Below are positions 59,145-64,000 of a DNA stretch of 64,000 nucleotides, piece after piece. The notes beneath the pieces are model-generated. The model was given only the letters and a program-made list of their open reading frames with translations. It searched no databases and was not told where the DNA came from. The stretch is taken from positions 248,001-312,000 of the forward strand of contig NZ_VFVL01000001.1 of the NCBI RefSeq assembly GCF_006442815.1, in the 5' to 3' direction. Both the position numbers and the translations under genes were made by a program. The stretch comes from Mesorhizobium sp. B2-4-3. Its GTDB lineage: Bacteria; Pseudomonadota; Alphaproteobacteria; Rhizobiales; Rhizobiaceae. How positions within the stretch are numbered: the stretch's first letter is position 1; the number at the start of each line of letters is the position of its first letter.

Positions 59145-59513
59145 TTGTTACTGAGGCACCCGCACAACACCGAGGACTGCCGGGCCGTTTCGGAAATCCT
59201 GCAACGGGTCGGAGACAAATGGACGGTGCTCGTCGTCGGCAAGCTCGGCGGCGGACCAATGCGCTTCAACGAATTGCGTGCCGCCGTCGGCGGCATTTCG
59301 CAGAAGATGCTGACCACCACCTTGCGCGGTTTGGAGCGCGACGGCTTCGTGACGCGAGAGGTGTTTCCGACCATTCCGCCACGTGTCGACTACGAGCTCA
59401 CCCAACTCGGTCACGAGCTCCTCGTCCCGGTCGGCGCGCTCGGCGAATGGGCGCGCAAGAACACCAATCGGGTCCGCGAAGCGCGCGCGAAATTTGACGA
59501 GGTGCAGGCCTGA
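59145..59513 (+). CDS. HxlR-family transcriptional regulator
   Basis: 122 residues. The winged helix domain is evident (AVSEILQRVGDKWTVLVVGK, MRFNELRAAVGGISQKMLTT, GFVTREVFPTIPPRVDYELT). A single Cys near residue 12 (EDCRAV) matches the redox- or quinone-sensing cysteine of related QorR/YodB-type proteins. The start is TTG at 59145, seven bases after AAGGAGG. It very likely controls the divergent FMN reductase. Confidence 0.9.
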   Translation: MLLRHPHNTEDCRAVSEILQRVGDKWTVLVVGKLGGGPMRFNELRAAVGGISQKMLTTTLRGLERDGFVTREVFPTIPPRVDYELTQLGHELLVPVGALGEWARKNTNRVREARAKFDEVQA

Positions 59514-59536
59514 AACCCTTGCAATGCAAGGGTTTC
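59512..59536 (+). terminator. Hairpin overlapping the hxlR stop codon
   Basis: GAAACCCTTGC-AAT-GCAAGGGTTTC is an 11-bp perfect stem beginning within the stop codon. It lacks a long T-run beyond TTTC but is well placed to end the hxlR transcript. Confidence 0.65.
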
Positions 59537-59672
59537 TAACCTGCCGATGAAACCGTGGGCCTCAGCGTCGGTCGCATCGCGCTTTCGGTTTTGATCGGAG
59601 CCTCCGCGGTTCCGCCGCTGGCGTCGCCGGGCAACCGGTTCGCCAAGGAGACCCGTCTTTAGCCGCCACCGA

Positions 59673-59876
59673 TCAGGCGCTTGGGGCAGTGCTGTCGCAG
59701 CACGCGGTCGAGCAGCTCTTGAATTGCGCGGCCCTCTTGCCGACCGCTGTCCGATCTCGCATGCAGGCGACGCGTGGAAGGTCTTTTCTGACCTCCATAT
59801 AGGCCGTTATGCCGAGCAGGCAGACAAGAGCAATAAGGGCCGCCACGAGCCAGCCGTTCAGCATATGTTGACGCAT
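59673..59876 (-). CDS. Possible small membrane protein
   Basis: 67 residues with one clear hydrophobic helix (LNGWLVAALIALVCLLGITAYM) and a Cys-rich basic tail (ACMRDRT, SCSTACCDS). The ATG at 59876 follows GGGGGA. No family is recognised, so coding status is uncertain. The remainder of the 59514-59993 interval shows no other gene. Confidence 0.4.
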   Translation of the reverse strand: MRQHMLNGWLVAALIALVCLLGITAYMEVRKDLPRVACMRDRTAVGKRAAQFKSCSTACCDSTAPSA

Positions 59877-59993
59877 TGTCTTTCCCCCGCGCCCACAAAG
59901 TGGGGCGTGAAGGCAACCATTGGATGTCGCGAAGTGAATTTCCCGCGCAGGCGTCGTTACAAAACGGCAAGCCTGGGAAGAATCGGCATCCCG

Positions 59994-60389
59994 TCAGCCC
60001 TCGGCCGGAACCGGCTTCGGCTTGCCTTCGCCGTCGAGCGCCACCATGACGAAATCGGCATGGGTGACCTTCTCCATCAGGTCGGAAAGGTAGCGCTGCG
60101 CCCAGGCCTCGACCTTGAGCACCATCGAGGTGCGGCCGACGCGCTCGACATGGGTGTAGATGCAGAGCGTGTCGCCGATCTTCATCGGCTTGGCGAAAGA
60201 CATCTCCTTGACCGCGGCGGTGACCACGCGCCCCTTGGCGCGCTCGGCGGCGCGGATGCCGCAGGCAAGATCCATCTGCGCCATAACCCAGCCGCCGAAG
60301 ATGTCGCCGGCGGCATTGGCGTCGGAGGGCATGGCGAGCGTCCTCAAAGTGAGATCGCCGAGGGGTTTTCCGTCCGCGTAATGCACCAT
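59994..60389 (-). CDS. Acyl-CoA thioesterase, YciA-like hotdog fold
   Basis: 131 residues. TLRTLAMPSDANAAGDIFGGWVMAQMD carries the catalytic Asp region of YciA/BACH enzymes, and the helix FGGWVMAQMDLACGI is the hotdog core. It hydrolyses acyl-CoA thioesters in the cytosol. The ATG at 60389 follows AAGGAT; a longer frame from 60494 has no homologous N-terminus. Confidence 0.9.
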   Translation of the reverse strand: MVHYADGKPLGDLTLRTLAMPSDANAAGDIFGGWVMAQMDLACGIRAAERAKGRVVTAAVKEMSFAKPMKIGDTLCIYTHVERVGRTSMVLKVEAWAQRYLSDLMEKVTHADFVMVALDGEGKPKPVPAEG

Positions 60390-60577
60390 GGCGAAATCCT
60401 TGGAGGTCAGTTGCCGTTGCGTAGCAATGCGACCGCCATGTCGCAAGCTTTGGTGAAGCGAAATGCACGCCGCTTCACCGGTCGCTTTTTTCACAAGCCA
60501 TGCCGGAAGCCACGGCGACGCCGCGAGCCGGCAATGTCTAGGGTAAGCCGGATATCGCGGAGCCCGCCCACACCATC

Positions 60578-62194
60578 ATGCAGACTTACGATTTCGTCAT
60601 CGTCGGCTCCGGCTCGGCCGGCTCGGTCGTTGCGGAGAAGCTGTCGGCTTCGGGCCGCTTCTCGGTGCTGGTGCTGGAGGCCGGCGGAACCGATCGGCGG
60701 TTCTACGTCCAGATGCCGCTCGGCTACGGCAAGACCTTCTTCGACCCGGCCGTCAACTGGAACTACAAGACCGAACCGGATCCCGGTCTCGCCGGCAACG
60801 CCGACCACTGGCCGCGCGGCAAGCTGCTCGGCGGCTCGAGCTCGATCAACGCCATGGTCTTCATCCGCGGCGCGCGCGAGGATTTCGACGCCTGGGCGAC
60901 GGCCGGCAATCCGGGCTGGGGCTATGACGATCTTCTGCCTTCCTTCAAGGCGATGGAGGACAATGCGGCCGGCGCCGACCGGTGGCGCGGCGTCGGCGGC
61001 CCCCTGCATGTCACCGACTGCACGAGCGCGGTGCACCCGCTGACCAAGCGCTATCTTGCCGCCGCCGAACAGGCCGGGCTGCCGCTCAATCCGGACTTCA
61101 ACGGCGCTTCCCAGGAAGGCGTCGGCGTCTACCAGATCACGACGAAGAACGGGCGCCGCATGTCCGCCGCTCGCGCCTTCCTGCGGCCGGCGATGAAGCG
61201 CGGCAATGTCCGTGTCGAGACCAACGCGCTGGCGACGAGGATCCTGTTCGAAGGCAAGCGTGCCATCGGCGTCGAATATGAGCAGAACGGGCAGAAGAAG
61301 ACGGCTCGCGCGGGCCGCGAGGTGATCCTGTCGGGCGGCTCGGTCAACTCGCCGCAACTGCTGCAGCTCTCGGGCGTCGGCCCCGCGGCGCTGCTCGGAA
61401 ATCTCGGCATCCCGGTCGTCCATGCCAACGACAATGTCGGCGCCAACCTGCAGGACCATGTCGGTATCAACTATACTTTCAAAGGCAAGCTGCCGACGCT
61501 CAACCAGATCCTGAGGCCCTGGTGGGGCAAGCTGCTCGTCGGCATGCAATACATCCTCTTGCGCTCCGGCCCGCTGTCGCTGTCGATGAACAATGCCGGC
61601 GGCTTCTTCCGCACCGACCCGTTGATGACGCGGCCGAACATGCAGCTCTATTTCCAGGCCTTCTCGACCGTCATCCCGAAGAGCGGCGAGCGCCCCATCC
61701 TGACGCCCGACCCCTGGCCGGGCTTCTCGATCGGCCTGTCCAACTGCCGGCCCTCGAGCCGCGGCGAGATCATGATCCGCTCGACGGACCCGCGCGACTA
61801 TCCCAGGATCACGCCCAACGCGTATTCGACCAATGCCGATGTCGACGAGATGCTGGCGGCGGTGAAATTCGTGCGCAAGATCGCCGCGATGCCGGCCATG
61901 GCCGAGATCATCGAGGAAGAGGTTCTGCCTGGACCGTCGATCCAATCGGACGCCGACCTGATCCAGGACTTCAGGAAACGCTCAGGCACCGTCTATCATC
62001 CGGTCTCGACCTGCCGCATGGGGCCTGATGCGGCGCGCGCCGTCGTCGACCCGCGGCTTCGGGTGCATGGGCTGGACGGTCTGCGCGTCATCGATGCTTC
62101 GATTTTCCCCGACAACATCACCGGCAACACCAACGCCGCCGCGATCTTGACCGGATGGAAAGGCGCCGACCTGGTTCTGGAGGATCACACATGA
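60578..62194 (+). CDS. GMC-family FAD-dependent oxidoreductase (choline dehydrogenase-like)
   Basis: 538 residues. The FAD-binding DFVIVGSGSAGSVVAEKLS opens the protein, followed by GMC signature 1 (GKLLGGSSSINAMVFIRG), signature 2 (SGGSVNSPQLLQLSGVG) and the C-terminal His/Asn catalytic segment (YHPVSTCRMG; GNTNAAAILTGWKGADL). It probably oxidises an alcohol or sugar rather than choline, given its coupling by an ATGA overlap to an enolase-superfamily sugar-acid dehydratase gene. Confidence 0.9.
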   Translation: MQTYDFVIVGSGSAGSVVAEKLSASGRFSVLVLEAGGTDRRFYVQMPLGYGKTFFDPAVNWNYKTEPDPGLAGNADHWPRGKLLGGSSSINAMVFIRGAREDFDAWATAGNPGWGYDDLLPSFKAMEDNAAGADRWRGVGGPLHVTDCTSAVHPLTKRYLAAAEQAGLPLNPDFNGASQEGVGVYQITTKNGRRMSAARAFLRPAMKRGNVRVETNALATRILFEGKRAIGVEYEQNGQKKTARAGREVILSGGSVNSPQLLQLSGVGPAALLGNLGIPVVHANDNVGANLQDHVGINYTFKGKLPTLNQILRPWWGKLLVGMQYILLRSGPLSLSMNNAGGFFRTDPLMTRPNMQLYFQAFSTVIPKSGERPILTPDPWPGFSIGLSNCRPSSRGEIMIRSTDPRDYPRITPNAYSTNADVDEMLAAVKFVRKIAAMPAMAEIIEEEVLPGPSIQSDADLIQDFRKRSGTVYHPVSTCRMGPDAARAVVDPRLRVHGLDGLRVIDASIFPDNITGNTNAAAILTGWKGADLVLEDHT

Positions 62195-63402
62195 AAATCA
62201 CCGACGTGAAGACCTGGGTTGTCGGCAACCCGCCGCCCGGCATCGGCGGCAAGTATTTCATCTTCGTCAAGCTCACCACCGATGGCGGCGTGGCCGGCTA
62301 CGGCGAGGCGTACAACGCCACCTTCTCCGCGCATGTCACCGCAAGGATGATCGAGGACATGGCCGAGCGCTATCTCGTCGGCCGCGATCCGCACGACATC
62401 GAGAATTTCTTCCGCCGCGCCTATTCCTCCGGCTTCACCCAGCGCCCCGACGTTTCCGGCATGGGCTGCTTCTCGGCGCTCGAAATGGCCTGCTGGGACA
62501 TCGTCGGCAAGGAGGCCGGCAAGCCGGTCTACAAGCTGCTCGGCGGCCAGGTGCACGAGACCCTGCGCTCCTACACCTATCTCTATCCGCACACCGGCAG
62601 CGTCCATTCGGAAGATGCGCGCGGCAAGAACGTTTACAACGACCCCGACATGGCCGCCGCCTGCGCGCTCGAATATGTCGAGCAGGGCTTCAATGCCGTG
62701 AAGCTCGATCCGGCCGGCCCCTACACCGCCTATGACGGCCATCAGCCGCGCTTGATCGACATCGACCTGTCGGCGCGCATGATCAAGGTGATCCGTGAAG
62801 CGGTAGGAACCAGGGCCGACATCCTGTTCGGCACGCATGGCCAGTTCACCGCCTCCGGGGCGCTGCGCATGGCGCGCGCCATCGAGCCTTACGATCCGCT
62901 GTGGTTCGAGGAGCCGGTGCCGCCTGATATGCCCGAGGTGATGGCGCAAGTCGCCCGCGGCACGTCCATTCCGATCGCCACCGGCGAGCGGCTGACGACG
63001 AAGTTCGAGTTCGCCCGCGTCATCGAGAACCGCGCCGCCACCATCCTGCAGCCGGATCTCGGCCGCTCCGGCGGCATCCTCGAAACCAAGAAGATCGCCG
63101 CCATGGCCGAGGCCTACCACATCCAGGTCGCGCCGCACTGCTACTGCGGCCCGATCGTCGGCGCTGCCAACATCCAGCTGGCCGTCACGCTGCCCAATTT
63201 CCTCATCCTGGAATCGCTGAAGCAGTGGGACGGTTTCCACGCAACACTGCTCAAGAAGAAGATCGAATGGCAGGACGGCAACGTCATCCCCTCGAAGGAG
63301 CCTGGCCTCGGCGTAGAACTCGACGAGGCGGTCTGCGACGCCCATCCCTATAGCGGCAAGGACCTGCATCTGCAGATGATGCAGACGCCGTTGATGCCGT
63401 GA
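62191..63402 (+). CDS. Mandelate racemase/muconate lactonizing enzyme family (sugar-acid dehydratase type)
   Basis: 403 residues of the enolase superfamily. The capping domain opens with MKITDVKTWVVGNPPPG; the barrel shows AVKLDP, WFEEPVPP and ATGERLTTKFEF, with an acid-base His in the later VAPHCYCGP segment. This pattern fits galactonate/gluconate-type dehydratases. Coupled by four-base overlaps to the GMC gene upstream and the dehydrogenase downstream, it belongs to a catabolic operon. The exact sugar acid is unknown. Confidence 0.88.
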   Translation: MKITDVKTWVVGNPPPGIGGKYFIFVKLTTDGGVAGYGEAYNATFSAHVTARMIEDMAERYLVGRDPHDIENFFRRAYSSGFTQRPDVSGMGCFSALEMACWDIVGKEAGKPVYKLLGGQVHETLRSYTYLYPHTGSVHSEDARGKNVYNDPDMAAACALEYVEQGFNAVKLDPAGPYTAYDGHQPRLIDIDLSARMIKVIREAVGTRADILFGTHGQFTASGALRMARAIEPYDPLWFEEPVPPDMPEVMAQVARGTSIPIATGERLTTKFEFARVIENRAATILQPDLGRSGGILETKKIAAMAEAYHIQVAPHCYCGPIVGAANIQLAVTLPNFLILESLKQWDGFHATLLKKKIEWQDGNVIPSKEPGLGVELDEAVCDAHPYSGKDLHLQMMQTPLMP

Positions 63403-64000
63403 CCCTCGCTTACGCCTTCATCGGTCTTGGCCATCTCGGCGGCAACCTTGCCGCCAGCCTGCTGCGCAACGGCTTTGCCGTCACCGTCTTCGACCGCGAC
63501 CCGGCGGCGGTCGAGCGGCTCGTCGCGCTCGGCGCCACGGCGGCGACGAGCCCGGCCGATGCCGCGGCGCGGGCCGGCAACGCGGTCACCTGCCTGCCCT
63601 CGCCGAAGGTCAGCGAAACAGTGCTCGCCGGTCCCGACGGATTGCTCCAGGGCCTGCCCGCGGGCGGCACCTGGATCGAGATGTCCACCAATGGCCGCGA
63701 CGAGATTTTACGGCTTGCCGCAATCGCCTCGGCGAAGGGCGTCGAAACGCTCGAATGCCCGGTCACCGGCGGCGTGCATCTGGCGGCGGCGGGCAGGATC
63801 ACCGCGCTGGTCGGCGGCGATGCCGCGCTCTACGAACACCATCGCCCGGCCATCGAGGCGATGTGCGCGAAGTCGTTCCTGATGGGACCAGTCGGCTCGG
63901 CGGCGGTGATCAAGGTCATCACCAACATGCTCGCCTTCATCCATCTCGTCGCCGCCGGCGAGGCGCTGATGCTCGCCAAACAGGGCGGGCTCGACCTCGC
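63399..64000 (+). CDS. 3-hydroxyisobutyrate dehydrogenase-family protein, N-terminal part
   Basis: The GTG at 63399 overlaps the previous stop codon (GTGA) and the frame stays open to the window edge, giving 200 residues. The N-terminal AFIGLGHLGGNLAASLLRNG is the NAD(P)-binding motif, followed by FDRDP, and the catalytic Lys region reads GSAAVIKVITNMLAF. It likely reduces or oxidises a hydroxy acid made in the same operon. Its C-terminus is cut by the window. Confidence 0.88.
   Translation, partial: MTLAYAFIGLGHLGGNLAASLLRNGFAVTVFDRDPAAVERLVALGATAATSPADAAARAGNAVTCLPSPKVSETVLAGPDGLLQGLPAGGTWIEMSTNGRDEILRLAAIASAKGVETLECPVTGGVHLAAAGRITALVGGDAALYEHHRPAIEAMCAKSFLMGPVGSAAVIKVITNMLAFIHLVAAGEALMLAKQGGLDL

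Overview
The window (64 kb, GC-rich, dense) looks like chromosomal DNA of a Mesorhizobium-like alphaproteobacterium (Hyphomicrobiales). The grounds are protein content and style: a long CarB, a rhizobial-type MntR/MntH pair, an EF-G paralogue, extensin-like proteins, many LysR/MarR/ArsR/Lrp/HxlR regulators, and several families of palindromic intergenic repeats of the kind common in that genus. The genus is inferred, not proven. No rRNA, tRNA, CRISPR array or complete insertion sequence was recognised.

Layout. 1-13 kb: the end of carA, then accessory genes: a TetA-like MFS pump, a YpfJ-type metallopeptidase, divergent mntR/mntH, a PCMT-family methyltransferase, a DHFR-like reductase, a LysR/LysE export pair, a divergent SDR/MarR pair with palindromic operators, an MFS pump facing an ArsR regulator, and an SH3-domain secreted protein. 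13.5-17.1 kb: carB, about 13 kb from carA, with a terminator-like hairpin in its leader. 17.1-19.9 kb: a visibly AT-richer two-gene island (a PD-(D/E)XK HsdR_N-like nuclease followed by an OLD-family ATPase/TOPRIM nuclease), lying between carB and a broken ridA-like gene. It is the best candidate here for a laterally acquired defence system.

20-30 kb: repeats, DUF4142 and DUF899 proteins, a sugar-type ABC importer (binding protein plus two permeases, no ATPase), a GNAT gene carrying an in-frame palindromic repeat, a lipoprotein transglycosylase, ogt, cspA with a long 3' region, a RelE-like toxin-antitoxin pair and a GST. 30-39 kb: cyclic-di-GMP genes (two translationally coupled EAL proteins and a GGDEF-EAL protein), an aspartate aminotransferase, a cupin, an EF-G-like GTPase, and a repeat-rich 0.9 kb intergenic region that appears to encode one or two minus-strand small RNAs.

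39-50 kb: an isoprenylcysteine-methyltransferase-like membrane protein, LysR, trxB, Lrp, then the LPS inner-core heptose pathway in two opposing blocks (hldE-gmhA-gmhB on minus, hldD-waaF-waaC on plus), and greA convergent with waaC across a 142-bp palindrome. 50-64 kb: a TPR protein, DUF3775, two extensin-like secreted proteins, an LssY_C protein, a CNNM/CorC-type membrane protein, a LysR/NmrA/DUF1857 group, a cytosolic avidin-like protein, an HxlR/FMN-reductase pair, a YciA-like thioesterase, and a sugar-acid type operon (GMC oxidoreductase, enolase-superfamily dehydratase, HIBADH-family dehydrogenase running off the end).
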